DNA of 64,000 bases from Bacillus sp. ISL-7 (GTDB lineage Bacteria; Bacillota; Bacilli; Bacillales_B; DSM-18226): positions 1 through 64,000 of the forward strand of contig NZ_JAGGQW010000007.1 in NCBI RefSeq assembly GCF_018613065.1, given 5' to 3'. Below the pieces are notes generated by a model that worked only from the letters and a program-made list of their open reading frames with translations, did no database searches and was not told the origin of the DNA. Each line of letters begins with the position of its first letter. The first letter of the stretch is position 1. Both the position numbers and the translations under genes were made by a program. Below are positions 51,966 to 61,820 of the stretch, piece by piece.

Positions 51966-53159
51966 CTACCAAACAAATAATCCAACTATCATCGCACTCA
52001 ATAATGATACTCCCACTCCACTGACCAACAGCTTCCAGACATTTTTTCCGATGATACTTGATTTTTCCTCACTAAGGATCGAATTAAACGTTCCATAAAT
52101 CATCCCGACTGTACTAAAGTTTGCAAAGGAAGTTAAGAACGTGACGGCAACAGCGACTGTATGCGGAGCAAGTCCACTTATTTTACCTTTTAGGTCCAAC
52201 ATCGCAACAAACTCATTGGTCGCTAGCTTTATTCCCATTAGTTGCGCCACATACATCGCATCATCACCAGCTAAACCAAGCAAGAACGCGAATGGGCTAA
52301 AGATTATTGAGAAGATTTTTTGGATGGTCAACCCTTTCACTACGAATCCTAAGATCCCATTTATACCAGCAGTTAAGGCAACATAACCGATTACCATTGC
52401 CATGATGACAATGACCATTTTCACTCCGACTAGCATACTGTTTGATATGGTTGAAAAGAAATCTTTTCGCTCCTCTTTTGTAGGGACATAAACGATATCT
52501 TCCTCTTTACTCACCTCAACCGGATTCAGCATGTTCGCAATCAAAAGCGCGTTCAAGCAATTCAGCGGAATTGCGACAAATACGTATGTCGCTGGAACCA
52601 TTGTTAAGTAAGCCCCAATAATCGAACCGCTAATGCTGCTCATACTCATGATTCCAAACGTTAGCAGGCGATGTTCCTTTAATACGGTCAGCTGCTGACG
52701 AATAACGGCCAGGGCTTCTGTATTTCCAAGAAACATCATCTGGATTGAGAAGAAACTCTCTAGCTTTGGCAATCCAGATACTTTTGAAATGAGCCAGCCC
52801 ACTTTATCAATGATCCATGTTAAGATTCCAAAGTACGTTAAAATATCAAAGAATGTAATAATGAAAATAATCGGCATTAACGCACTAAAAAAGAAATCCA
52901 CATGCTCGTTCGCCATCACGGATGGGAATACAAATGAAGTCCCTTCGTTCGCACAAGCAATTAACCAGTTAAAGAACGATGCTATCTTATTAATGATCCA
53001 TGACCCAATTTTCGTCGATAACATAAACCATGTGATTGCTAATTCAACAACCAATAACGTTAAAATGGATTTCCACTTAACGTTTCTTTTATTAGGAGAG
53101 CAAAAATAAATAAGAACGAGCATTACTAATACTCCAAGTACATTAAACAAAAAATACAA
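51966..53159 (-). CDS. nupC: Concentrative nucleoside transporter (CNT family)
   Basis: A 397-residue membrane protein of the NupC type that imports nucleosides with protons or sodium. Family motifs are VFPSVMANEHVDFFFSALMP, MMFLGNTEALAVIRQQL, GSIIGAYLTMVPATYV and LATNEFVAMLDL with the conserved NEF. The start is TTG 53159, eight bases from AGGAG. It is monocistronic, with a terminator on each side. Nucleosides could link it functionally to the deaminase-like genes upstream, but that is speculative. Confidence 0.93.
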   Translation of the reverse strand: MYFLFNVLGVLVMLVLIYFCSPNKRNVKWKSILTLLVVELAITWFMLSTKIGSWIINKIASFFNWLIACANEGTSFVFPSVMANEHVDFFFSALMPIIFIITFFDILTYFGILTWIIDKVGWLISKVSGLPKLESFFSIQMMFLGNTEALAVIRQQLTVLKEHRLLTFGIMSMSSISGSIIGAYLTMVPATYVFVAIPLNCLNALLIANMLNPVEVSKEEDIVYVPTKEERKDFFSTISNSMLVGVKMVIVIMAMVIGYVALTAGINGILGFVVKGLTIQKIFSIIFSPFAFLLGLAGDDAMYVAQLMGIKLATNEFVAMLDLKGKISGLAPHTVAVAVTFLTSFANFSTVGMIYGTFNSILSEEKSSIIGKNVWKLLVSGVGVSLLSAMIVGLFVW

Positions 53160-53290
53160 GTTATCAACTCCTTGGGTTTATTATTCCCAGAAAGTTTATT
53201 TGTATAGAAAAATCCCTCAACTTTTCAGTAAGCGGTTTTAGTAACCCATTTAGAGCACAAATATAAATTAAATCTTATATAAAAATAAGA

Positions 53291-53323
53291 AACAGTGCTA
53301 ATTCATTTGCGAATTGCACTGTT
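53291..53323 (-). terminator. Terminator of the amidohydrolase operon
   Basis: Arms AACAGTGC-AATTC and GAATT-GCACTGTT with one bulged base, followed on the minus strand by TTCTTATTTTTA. It lies 86 bases after the stop at 53409. Confidence 0.75.
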
Positions 53324-53408
53324 AATTTAATAGTTGTTTTTTGAGTTGCGGATCATCCAAATGAGAAGGACTTCTCTTCCCAAACTATTAAGTTCTTAAA
53401 AACAATGT

Positions 53409-54629
53409 TTACAGTTGTCCAAATACAACTTTACCTTTAAAAATAACTGCTTGTCGCACTGGCGTTCTTGCAACGGCTTCAGCAGAACATGAGGCATTTA
53501 CAAGAACAAGATTTGCTTCATCGCCTACCAGAGGCCAGGCTACCTCACCGTCTTTCGTTAATGGGGTAGGTCCCCCAGTAGCATACTTTAGTGTCTGAGC
53601 AAGGGCACGTTCGTCACTTTTCCGGTACAGTTCACTATATCGGGTTGCCTTTTCTAATACATCCCCTGTTCCATATGGTCCCCAAGAGTCATAGAAACCA
53701 TCACACCCTAAATACACGCTTACTCCCATTCTATCTAATAAATCAATTGGAGGCAGAGTATTTGTAATTGGAATCGTAGACATAACCGACATTCCTAACT
53801 TGCTCATTTTATTGGCAATTTCTTCTTGATGTGGAACCGGCACCTCTCCTAGACTGAATGCATGACTTACAGCCACTCGATTGTGCCATTTCGCTGCTTC
53901 GACCATTTCTATCAATTTATCTACCGTATAAAAACCAACATGTCCTTTGTCATGTAAATGGATATCGACATCTGCATCAAATTCTGTTGCTAGATTCATC
54001 ACTTCATAGAGTGATTTTTCGATATTGCGGTCAATTCCAGCCGGGTCTAACCCACCAACTAATTGTGCACCAGTTCTCATTGCCTCTTTCATTAGTGGAA
54101 TAACATTTTCAGTTAATAATCCATGCTGTGGGAAGGCAACAATCTCGTAGGTTACCTTATCCTTGTTATCCTCCAATGCTGCTTTTACGCCTTCTAAATT
54201 TTTCAAACCAATATAAGGGTCAATATTTACATGGGTGCGGATGTGTGTGGATCCATGTGAAAGCAATAAGTCAATCATGGCACTAGCACGCTGTTTTGTT
54301 GTTGGCGCCAATTCCTCAAGTTCCATTGCCTCCATACGTAATCGGTCCTTCAAATTTTTTGCAGGTATAGGAGCCTTCCAATCAAGTGAAAGATAGGTTT
54401 TATCCAAATGGTTGTGCATTTCTTTAAAGGTAGGTAACGCCAAAAAACCTTTTCCATCCACAGTATTCTCACCAGATGGAATGTTGAAACTCTCCTTTTG
54501 CTTTTCAACTATTTTCCCACCCTGAATTTTCAAATGGAAAAGCTCTGTCTTTGTTTCATAAACTCCTTTTTCATCCTGTACATAGCCTGTCTCTAACCGA
54601 ACATTTGTCAACCAATATGAGGTAGTCAT
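53409..54629 (-). CDS. Amidohydrolase, cytosine-deaminase-like (copy 1)
   Basis: A 406-residue metal-dependent hydrolase of the CodA-like amidohydrolase group. Metal-ligand motifs are MHNHLDKTY, HIRTHVNID, VDIHLHD, VSHAFSLG and the catalytic Asp in YLGCDGFYDSW. It should remove an amino group or open an amide or lactam ring on a small heterocycle or similar compound. It is a paralogue of the gene just upstream (54651), with the same length and all ligands kept. GGAGGAG precedes ATG 54629. It belongs to the operon with the oligopeptide-type binding protein. Confidence 0.85.
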   Translation of the reverse strand: MTTSYWLTNVRLETGYVQDEKGVYETKTELFHLKIQGGKIVEKQKESFNIPSGENTVDGKGFLALPTFKEMHNHLDKTYLSLDWKAPIPAKNLKDRLRMEAMELEELAPTTKQRASAMIDLLLSHGSTHIRTHVNIDPYIGLKNLEGVKAALEDNKDKVTYEIVAFPQHGLLTENVIPLMKEAMRTGAQLVGGLDPAGIDRNIEKSLYEVMNLATEFDADVDIHLHDKGHVGFYTVDKLIEMVEAAKWHNRVAVSHAFSLGEVPVPHQEEIANKMSKLGMSVMSTIPITNTLPPIDLLDRMGVSVYLGCDGFYDSWGPYGTGDVLEKATRYSELYRKSDERALAQTLKYATGGPTPLTKDGEVAWPLVGDEANLVLVNASCSAEAVARTPVRQAVIFKGKVVFGQL

Positions 54630-54650
54630 TCTTTCTCCTCCTTTATAAGT

Positions 54651-55889
54651 TTAAACACGCACCAGGTCTGTGTCCTCCAGTTTACTTTCAACCTTTTTCC
54701 CTTTGAAAAACAATGCTTCTACCTTCGCTCTTCTTGCGACTGCTTCTGCTGAACAAGTTGCCTTTACTAGCATCATCGTTGCATCATCGCCAACTTTAGG
54801 CCAGACACGCTCACCTTCTTCATTCAGCGGTGTTACACCGCCAGTACCATATTTTAAGGCAGTTGATAATGAATATTCATCACTCAAACGAAATCTTTCG
54901 GCGAGAATCCCAAGCTTTTGAATCGTGTTTCCGGTTCCAAAAGGGGACCAGTGGTCTGTAATACTGTCGTGTCCAACAGCTACACGAATTCCTAATTTAT
55001 CAAGAGCTGGTATCGGAATTGTCGCTCGATTTATAGGTACAGTAGTGGTAACATCCATTTCTTGTTCTTTTAGAATAGCGGTGATTTCTTTAAGTTCCTT
55101 ACCATCCATGTCACCTAATGCAATCCCATGGCTAATCGTGGCTCTACCTTTGAGCCCAGATTCCCTCGTATAATAAGCCATGCGTTCAAATGTAAATACC
55201 CCTAATGTATTCGGATCATGTAAATGAATATCTACGCCCTTATTGTTTTCAACAGCAATATCAAAAATAGTGTTTAAAGATTTTTCAATATTCCGATCCA
55301 CAGTCGCAGGGTCGACACCTCCAACTAATGTCGCGCCATTCTTCATCGCATCACGAATGAGCTGAACTGAGTCACTTTTTAATAAACCGTGCTGCGGAAA
55401 GGCAACAATCTCATAGGTAAGAACATCCTCATATTTTTTCAAGGCATTGACGGTTGCCTCAAGATTTTTTAGTCCAATCACCGGGTCCACATTACAATGG
55501 GTGCGAATATGGGTATGGCCGTTTTTAATATATAATTCAATCATTTTCTCCGCACGCTCTTGGGCGGTCGGCAGGAGCTTTGGCAGCAATTCTTTTTCTT
55601 CTTCTAATCTGGTGAAAATGCCATTTGTAAGGGGCGTACATGCTTTCCATGGTCCACCATAATAGGTTTTGTCGATATGAATATGCATATCTCTTAAGGA
55701 TGGCAGTAATAGCTGACCATGCGCATCGTGCTGTTTAACCTTTGTATCAGGAATTTCATTTGTAATTTCAGTAATTTTACCGCCTTCAATTTTTAAGTGG
55801 CAAATTTCCGTCTCGGTTGCGACAATTCGATCATTTTCATAAATGAACCCTTTTTCTAAGCAGACATTCGTTAACCAAAAAGTGGTCAT
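54651..55889 (-). CDS. Amidohydrolase, cytosine-deaminase-like (copy 2)
   Basis: A 412-residue paralogue of the protein encoded at 53409. Ligand motifs are DMHIHIDKTYYGG, HIRTHCNVDP, VDIHLHDPN, ISHGIALGDMDG and AVGHDSITDHWSPFG. By eye the two proteins share roughly half their residues over the whole length, so this is an old tandem duplication with both copies under selection. GGAGG precedes ATG 55889. It follows the binding-protein gene after a 92-base gap containing a stem-loop. Confidence 0.85.
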   Translation of the reverse strand: MTTFWLTNVCLEKGFIYENDRIVATETEICHLKIEGGKITEITNEIPDTKVKQHDAHGQLLLPSLRDMHIHIDKTYYGGPWKACTPLTNGIFTRLEEEKELLPKLLPTAQERAEKMIELYIKNGHTHIRTHCNVDPVIGLKNLEATVNALKKYEDVLTYEIVAFPQHGLLKSDSVQLIRDAMKNGATLVGGVDPATVDRNIEKSLNTIFDIAVENNKGVDIHLHDPNTLGVFTFERMAYYTRESGLKGRATISHGIALGDMDGKELKEITAILKEQEMDVTTTVPINRATIPIPALDKLGIRVAVGHDSITDHWSPFGTGNTIQKLGILAERFRLSDEYSLSTALKYGTGGVTPLNEEGERVWPKVGDDATMMLVKATCSAEAVARRAKVEALFFKGKKVESKLEDTDLVRV

Positions 55890-55917
55890 TCCTGTTCCCT
55901 CCTGTTATAGAACTAGT

Positions 55918-55946
55918 AAAAGTACTTTTTTTACGAAAGTACTTTT
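55918..55946 (-). other. Intercistronic stem-loop after the oligopeptide-type binding-protein gene
   Basis: Perfect 11-bp arms AAAAGTACTTT (55918-55928) and AAAGTACTTTT (55936-55946) with a 7-nt loop. It lies between the binding-protein stop and the amidohydrolase start, with no U-tract after the 3' arm. Confidence 0.65.
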
Positions 55947-55981
55947 CCACCTTGGACACTATTCATTTCTTCATAAAGCCT

Positions 55982-57559
55982 CTATTTAATTACCACATCA
56001 TCAATCATTAGATAGTTAGCAGCATTTAACCAAAATCCACTTACATTTTTACTATAGGCAGCCAAATGTTCATAATTTCGTATAGGAACATAAACCGCAT
56101 CGTCAATCTCTTTCTGCATTACCTTTTCATATAGCTTTAATCGTTTTTGCTCATCTGTTTCTTTTCGTGCGGATTCAATCATTTTGTCTACATCTGGATT
56201 ACTATAGTAGAACGTGTTCCCTGCAGCTCCCTGTGATGCTGAATGGAATAAGTTATACTGGTTGTAATCACCGTCCCCAGTTGCATTACCCCAACCGCCA
56301 ATAGCCATCTCGTGCTCACCTTTGTCAATCATGTCGATATAAGCGCCATATTCCATTACTTGGATCTTTACATTAATTCCAATTCCTTTTAATTGCGATT
56401 GCATCACTTCAGCCATGTTAATACGTTCTTTTCGGTCACTTGTTAATAAAGTGACATCCAATCCCTTTTCATAGCCAGCTTCTTTTAACAATTTCTTTGC
56501 TTCGTTCAAATCATAGTCGTAAGCTTTAACCTTATCACTGTATCCAAGCACCTTAGGGCTCATTGCTACATTGGCAAGGGTTCCAACGTTATTATAAACG
56601 CCTTTAATAATTGCTTCTCTTTCAATGGCGTGGCTGATTGCCTTTCGAACCCTTACATCATCAAACGGTTTTTTCTTTACGTTAAATCCAAGATATTCAA
56701 CAGCTAGTCCTTCTGTACGATAGAGTCCCATTTTGTCGGAAGCTTCAATGCGCTCAATCTCGGTTACAGGTACTTGGTCATTAATATTCGCTTCACCAGT
56801 TTCAATCATAGCCAGGCGTGTCGCATCTTCGGGAACGACTTTGAATACTACTCGATCAATATTAGCTTTCTTTCCCCAGTAGTTTTCATTTCTCTTTAAT
56901 GAAATTTCTTGTCCGGTCTTCCATGATTCAAATACAAATGGACCTGTTCCAACTGGATGCTGTGATAATGCATCTGGATTTTCTGTAATCGCTTTCGGAC
57001 TAATAATACTACCTTCTTGGCTGGCCAAAATAGATAGCAGTGGAGCATAAGAATATTCAAGTAATAATTGAACGGTATAATCATCAACAACTTTTACTTC
57101 CTTAATCATGGAGAATTTCTCGCGTTGCGGTGATTCCGTTTTCGGATCTAACAAACGATCAAATGTCTTTTTAACAGCTTCAGCATTGAATGGTGCTCCG
57201 TCATGGAATTTAACACCTTCTTGTAATTTAAATTCCCATGTTGTGTCATTTACGACTTTCCATTCTTTCGCTAACAGCGGTTGAATTTTGAAATCTTTGT
57301 CTGGTGCAACTAGTGTCTGATAAACTTTTTGATAAATGATATTCGCAGAAGGAATATCTGTAATAAAATGCGGATCAAGTTTTGTAGCATCAGAAAGCCT
57401 TACAACTGTCAATGTACCACCTTGTTTGGTTGCTTCTTTTCTGCCTGCCGTATCAGTTGAAGAAGTTGATTTTGTAGAACAAGCTTGAGCAAAAATCATC
57501 ATTAAGCCGATTAGAACAAATAGTAGTCCCCTATTCATACTGCGTCCTTTTTTCTCCAT
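55982..57559 (-). CDS. ABC transporter solute-binding lipoprotein (family 5, peptide/nickel type)
   Basis: A 525-residue extracellular binding protein of the DppA/OppA family. The signal peptide ends in the lipobox FAQAC. Signature segments are LTVVRLSDATKLDPHFITDIP, WEFKLQEGVKFHDGAPFNAEAVK and HPVGTGPFVFESWKTGQEISL (each part of the SBP_bac_5 domain). It probably presents the substrate of the amidohydrolases to the permease encoded divergently at 57854-61730. ATG 57559 with GGGAGC is preferred; the frame is open to 57658 without a site. Confidence 0.9.
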   Translation of the reverse strand: MEKKGRSMNRGLLFVLIGLMMIFAQACSTKSTSSTDTAGRKEATKQGGTLTVVRLSDATKLDPHFITDIPSANIIYQKVYQTLVAPDKDFKIQPLLAKEWKVVNDTTWEFKLQEGVKFHDGAPFNAEAVKKTFDRLLDPKTESPQREKFSMIKEVKVVDDYTVQLLLEYSYAPLLSILASQEGSIISPKAITENPDALSQHPVGTGPFVFESWKTGQEISLKRNENYWGKKANIDRVVFKVVPEDATRLAMIETGEANINDQVPVTEIERIEASDKMGLYRTEGLAVEYLGFNVKKKPFDDVRVRKAISHAIEREAIIKGVYNNVGTLANVAMSPKVLGYSDKVKAYDYDLNEAKKLLKEAGYEKGLDVTLLTSDRKERINMAEVMQSQLKGIGINVKIQVMEYGAYIDMIDKGEHEMAIGGWGNATGDGDYNQYNLFHSASQGAAGNTFYYSNPDVDKMIESARKETDEQKRLKLYEKVMQKEIDDAVYVPIRNYEHLAAYSKNVSGFWLNAANYLMIDDVVIK

Positions 57560-57666
57560 TTTTTTATGCTCCCTTATTTTGTTATTTTGTAAATTCTGAC
57601 CCTTCATTCGTGTATCCACCATCCCTCCGCTAGTACATATCTGCATTATAAAAGACAATCGACAAT

Positions 57667-57729
57667 AATATTTACAGAATATTTACTTAAATTTTAACTA
57701 TATTGACATATTATTTAAAAAATATTTAC
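57667..57729. promoter_or_regulatory. Repeated AATATTTAC motif in the divergent promoter region
   Basis: AATATTTAC occurs at 57667, 57678 and 57721 on the same strand; the first two are 11 bases apart and the third about four helical turns away. They lie between the binding-protein gene and the permease genes, next to a TTGACA at 57713. They are candidate sites for the AraC-type regulator encoded at 62575. Confidence 0.45.
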
Positions 57730-57853
57730 TTTTCACCTAATTTTGATAATTTGTACTTAACCCAATAAAAAGTCTGAAAGTTTAGAAGGGGGTCTACCGC
57801 AACGATCAATTACATCTTATCTTTCAAAAAAATTAAAATAAGGAGGGTTTTAC

Positions 57854-58756
57854 ATGTCAGTTGAAGTAAACACTGAAAAACCAATTGTAATCACACAAAC
57901 AATTAATCTACCGAAACGATCTAAATTAAAAGACTTCCTTTCTATTTTAATGGTTAATAAAGCAGCGATGGTCGGTGCAATTATTATCCTCTTTTACATT
58001 TTTATCGGATTATTTGCACCGCTCTTAGCCCCCTACAATCCATATGAAATTATATTAGGAGATAAATTACTGCCTCCATCGAGTGATCACTGGATGGGAA
58101 CCGATGATAAAGGGAGAGATATATTAAGTCGTATTCTGTATGGCTCAAGACTTTCGATGGGAGTCGGTTTTGCTGCTGTAGCCTTTGGCTCATTCTTCGG
58201 AATCATTTTTGGACTAGTTGCTGGCTATTATGGAAAATGGGTTGATTCGTTCATTATGCGATTGATGGATGTCATGCTCGCCTTTCCTGGAATCTTACTA
58301 GCATTAGCCATCATAAGTGCTCTAGGACCTGGTCTTATTAATGTTACGATTGCGGTTGGAGCATTTTCCGTTCCGTTATTTGCACGAATTGTCCGCGGTT
58401 CTACCTTAGAAGTGAAACGTCTCGAGTATATCGACGCCATACGGTCGCTTGGCGCAAATGATTTTACAATTATTTTCAAACATATTTTACCAAATATTCT
58501 TTCTCCAATTATTGTCCAAGGGACATTACGTCTTGCGACGGCGATTTTATCAGCTGCAGGCTTATCGTTTCTTGGTCTTGGCGCACAGCCTCCTTCTCCG
58601 GAATGGGGAACGATGCTAAGTAATGGAAGGGATTTCTTATTCTCTGCTCCATACATTGCGATTTTCCCAGGTTTAGCGATTTCTATCCTCGTTTTAGGTT
58701 TTAATATCTTTGGTGATGGATTACGCGATGCTTTTGATCCAAGAATGAAAAAGTAA
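57854..58756 (+). CDS. Oligopeptide-type ABC transporter permease (DppC-like)
   Basis: A 300-residue permease with an N-terminal OppC-type helix (MVNKAAMVGAIIILFYIFI, about 34-52) and six helices in all. It shows HWMGTDDKGRDILSRILYGSR, typical of the DppC subfamily, and the ATPase-contact EAA loop RSLGANDFTIIFKHILPN. AAGGAGGG precedes ATG 57854. It is encoded before the DppB-like subunit, the reverse of the common dppB-dppC order. Confidence 0.93.
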   Translation: MSVEVNTEKPIVITQTINLPKRSKLKDFLSILMVNKAAMVGAIIILFYIFIGLFAPLLAPYNPYEIILGDKLLPPSSDHWMGTDDKGRDILSRILYGSRLSMGVGFAAVAFGSFFGIIFGLVAGYYGKWVDSFIMRLMDVMLAFPGILLALAIISALGPGLINVTIAVGAFSVPLFARIVRGSTLEVKRLEYIDAIRSLGANDFTIIFKHILPNILSPIIVQGTLRLATAILSAAGLSFLGLGAQPPSPEWGTMLSNGRDFLFSAPYIAIFPGLAISILVLGFNIFGDGLRDAFDPRMKK

Positions 58757-58778
58757 AATTTAAGGAGGTTAGCAGACG

Positions 58779-59699
58779 ATGTTGATGTTTATTTTACGCC
58801 GTTTAATCCAAATGATCCCAGTAGTAATTGGGGTAACTTTTGTCGTATTTTTTATCATGCAACTAGTTCCCGGCGATCCTGCTGTTTTGCTTGCAGGTGA
58901 AGGAGCATCAAAAGAAACAGTTAATGCCATTCGCGAGCAATTGGGGTTAAACCGGCCATTACTGGTTCAATATTTTGACTACCTTTTGAATGTATTTCAA
59001 GGAGACTTTGGTAATTCACTTAAGAATAACCAGCCAGTACTTGATGAAATAATGGTTAGACTACCGATCACAATGGAATTAGCATTTTTTAGTATCATTA
59101 TCACAATCGTTTTAGGTATGGCAGCGGGAATTATTTCAGCGGTTAAACCTTATTCACTTACAGATACAAGTGTTATGCTAGTTGCCCTACTTGGAATTTC
59201 CTTACCGAGCTTTTGGTTTGGTTTAATGATGATGTATTTCTTCTCCGTAAAACTGCAAATTCTTCCGGTTGCAGGATGGGATAGTATCCTTCACGTCATC
59301 CTTCCTGCTCTAACATTAGGAGCAGGAGGTGCAGCAATTGTTGCCCGGATGACTCGTTCCAGTATGCTTGAAGTCATCAGGCAAGATTATATCCGTACAG
59401 CACGAGCAAAAGGACTGCGCGAACATGTCATTATTTATAAGCACGCATTACGGAATGCCTTAATTCCAGTAATAACGGTTGTTGGGTTACAGTTTGGTGC
59501 TCTGCTTGGCGGAACTGTATTAGTTGAATCCATCTTTGCGATTAACGGACTTGGCAGAATGATTGTTGATGCTATCCGAATGCGGGATTTACCAGTGGTT
59601 CAAGGGGGAGTTTTAGCTGCCTCGTTAATCTTTGTTATCGTGAACTTATTTGTGGACGTATTCTATCGGTTCTTTAATAAACGAATGGAACTAAATTAA
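58779..59699 (+). CDS. Oligopeptide-type ABC transporter permease (DppB-like)
   Basis: A 306-residue permease starting FILRRLIQMIPVVIGVTFVV, the standard DppB N-terminus. It also has MQLVPGDPAVLLAGEGA, SLPSFWFGLMMMYFFS and the EAA loop TARAKGLREHVIIYKHALRNA. It forms the channel with the DppC-like protein encoded 22 bases upstream. AAGGAGG precedes the start. Confidence 0.94.
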   Translation: MLMFILRRLIQMIPVVIGVTFVVFFIMQLVPGDPAVLLAGEGASKETVNAIREQLGLNRPLLVQYFDYLLNVFQGDFGNSLKNNQPVLDEIMVRLPITMELAFFSIIITIVLGMAAGIISAVKPYSLTDTSVMLVALLGISLPSFWFGLMMMYFFSVKLQILPVAGWDSILHVILPALTLGAGGAAIVARMTRSSMLEVIRQDYIRTARAKGLREHVIIYKHALRNALIPVITVVGLQFGALLGGTVLVESIFAINGLGRMIVDAIRMRDLPVVQGGVLAASLIFVIVNLFVDVFYRFFNKRMELN

Positions 59700-59712
59700 C
59701 AGGTGGTGAATA

Positions 59713-60735
59713 ATGGTGAGTGAGAAAAACAATCCAATTTTAGAAGTAAAAGGATTAAAAACACATTTCTTTACAAAACATGGTGTAAGTAAGGCCGTTG
59801 ACGGTATTGATTTTACCCTTCGAAAGGGAGAGACTTTAGGTATTGTCGGAGAATCAGGCTGTGGAAAAAGTATGACATCTCTCTCCATACTACGACTAAT
59901 CCCCTCCCCTCCAGGGAAAATTGCGGGCGGACAGGTTCTTTATAAAGGGAAAGATTTAGTCGCACTCTCAGAGGATGAAATGAGGAAAATCCGTGGAAAC
60001 GAAATCTCGATGATTTTCCAAGAACCGATGACATCATTAAATCCTGTACTTACTGTCGGAGAACAAATTGCTGAAGCATTAAGATTGCATCAAGGTATGA
60101 AAAAAAAGGAAGCGTGGATTAAGGCCGTTGAAATGCTTAAGCTTGTGGGAATACCTTCTCCTGAAAAAAGGGCAAAACAAGAACCATTCCAATTAAGTGG
60201 CGGTATGCGCCAGCGTGTAATGATTGCGATGGCACTTGCCTGTACTCCAGAAGTGTTAATTGCCGATGAACCAACAACAGCCTTAGATGTAACCATTCAA
60301 GCACAAATATTAGATCTAATTAAAGATTTACAAAAAAAGATAGGTATGGGCGTTATTATGATTACACATGATTTAGGAGTTGTTTCTGAAACATGTGATA
60401 AAGTTGCCGTTATGTATGCCGGCAATATTATTGAACATGCGCCAACTGAAAAGATTTTTACAAATCCAAAGCACCCCTATACACAAGGGTTGTTAAATTC
60501 TTTACCAAAGATCCATGAGGACCAAGAAGAATTGCAAACGATCGAAGGGAGTGTACCAAGTCCGTATAATTTGCCGACAGGCTGCCGTTTTGCTTCAAGG
60601 TGCCCCCATCAGAAACCTTTGTGTCACTTGCAGAAGCCTGATCTAATTGAACAAAATGATGGTGTTAAAGTACGTTGTTGGATGTACACTGACGAATGGA
60701 CGAGACATGTGGAAAAAGAGGGGGCTGTTAAATAA
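59713..60735 (+). CDS. Oligopeptide-type ABC transporter ATPase (DppD-like)
   Basis: A 340-residue ATPase with Walker [10 protein letters not shown]-loop [11 protein letters not shown], signature LSGGMRQR and Walker [12 protein letters not shown]. Its C-terminal oligopeptide-transporter extension contains [14 protein letters not shown], the four-cysteine motif typical of DppD/DppF. The start follows AGGTGGTG. Its stop overlaps the next gene's start. Confidence 0.94.
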   Translation: MVSEKNNPILEVKGLKTHFFTKHGVSKAVDGIDFTLRKGETLGIVGESGCGKSMTSLSILRLIPSPPGKIAGGQVLYKGKDLVALSEDEMRKIRGNEISMIFQEPMTSLNPVLTVGEQIAEALRLHQGMKKKEAWIKAVEMLKLVGIPSPEKRAKQEPFQLSGGMRQRVMIAMALACTPEVLIADEPTTALDVTIQAQILDLIKDLQKKIGMGVIMITHDLGVVSETCDKVAVMYAGNIIEHAPTEKIFTNPKHPYTQGLLNSLPKIHEDQEELQTIEGSVPSPYNLPTGCRFASRCPHQKPLCHLQKPDLIEQNDGVKVRCWMYTDEWTRHVEKEGAVK

Positions 60736-61730
60736 TGGTGACTGCTACAGAGAAAAAAGTATTATTAAAAGTGGACCATTTGAAACAATATTTCCCTGTT
60801 AAATCAGATTCCATTTTTAAACCTAAGGCATATGTAAAGGCAGTTGATGACATTTCTTTTCACCTATACGAAGGAGAGACATTAAGCATAGTTGGGGAAT
60901 CTGGCTGTGGTAAATCGACTACAGGACGCGCGATTCTACGTCTCGATGAACCAACAGATGGAACTGTATATTATGATGATAAAGACATTTTAAAGCTCAA
61001 TAATAAAGAGATGCGAAAGCTAAGAGGAGACTTGCAAGTAATTTTCCAAGATCCTTTTGCCTCACTTAACCCCCGTCAAACGGTAAAACAAATTTTAAAT
61101 GAAGCAATGGCCATTCAAAATGTCGTTGAAAAATCGAAAAGGATGGAAAGAATGATAGAATTATTGGGGTATGTCGGTCTACCCCAAGAAGCACTTGAGC
61201 GCTATCCCCATGAATTTAGCGGGGGGCAGCGTCAGCGAATTGGGATTGCCCGTGCACTTGCCGTCGATCCTAAATTAATTATTTGTGATGAAGCAGTATC
61301 TGCTTTGGATGTTTCCATCCAAGCTCAAATCCTAAATCTATTAAAAAAGCTTCAAAATCAGTTTCAGCTTACCTTTTTATTTATCTCACATGATTTAAGT
61401 GTAGTTAGGCATATTTCCGACCGAGTAATGGTTATGTATTTAGGAAAGGTCGTTGAGATTGCTAACAAAAAAGATCTATTCGATGTACCGCTTCATCCAT
61501 ATACAAAGGCATTGTTATCATCAATTCCTGTACCTAATCCGGTCCATAAAAGGGAACGAGTCATCTTAAAAGGGGATGTCCCTTCCCCCATCGATCCTCC
61601 AAGCGGATGCCGTTTCCATACGCGCTGTCCGTTTGTAACGGAGAAGTGTAAATTAGAAGAACCTGCCTTAAGAGAATTAGCTGAGAATCACTTTGTCAGC
61701 TGCCATTTTGCAGAACAACTTTCACAATAA
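60735..61730 (+). CDS. Oligopeptide-type ABC transporter ATPase (DppF-like)
   Basis: A 331-residue ATPase with Walker [11 protein letters not shown]-loop [15 protein letters not shown], signature [15 protein letters not shown] and Walker [12 protein letters not shown]. The normally conserved 'DEPVSALD' reads DEAVSALD, with Ala for Pro; the catalytic Glu is kept. The C-terminal CRFHTRCP...C motif is present. ATG 60735 overlaps the DppD stop by one base, implying translational coupling. Confidence 0.94.
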   Translation: MVTATEKKVLLKVDHLKQYFPVKSDSIFKPKAYVKAVDDISFHLYEGETLSIVGESGCGKSTTGRAILRLDEPTDGTVYYDDKDILKLNNKEMRKLRGDLQVIFQDPFASLNPRQTVKQILNEAMAIQNVVEKSKRMERMIELLGYVGLPQEALERYPHEFSGGQRQRIGIARALAVDPKLIICDEAVSALDVSIQAQILNLLKKLQNQFQLTFLFISHDLSVVRHISDRVMVMYLGKVVEIANKKDLFDVPLHPYTKALLSSIPVPNPVHKRERVILKGDVPSPIDPPSGCRFHTRCPFVTEKCKLEEPALRELAENHFVSCHFAEQLSQ

Positions 61731-61769
61731 TGTTATATTAGAAATAAAAAACTTTATAATATTAAGATT

Positions 61770-61795
61770 GGGAGTATTTCTAGACTCCCTTTTTC
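61770..61795 (+). terminator. Terminator of the permease/ATPase operon
   Basis: Arms GGGAGT (61770-61775) and ACTCCC (61784-61789), followed by TTTTTC, about 40 bases after the DppF stop and before the kinase gene. Confidence 0.75.
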
Positions 61796-61820
61796 TACAT
61801 CTAAAGGAGAATCTCGTTTA

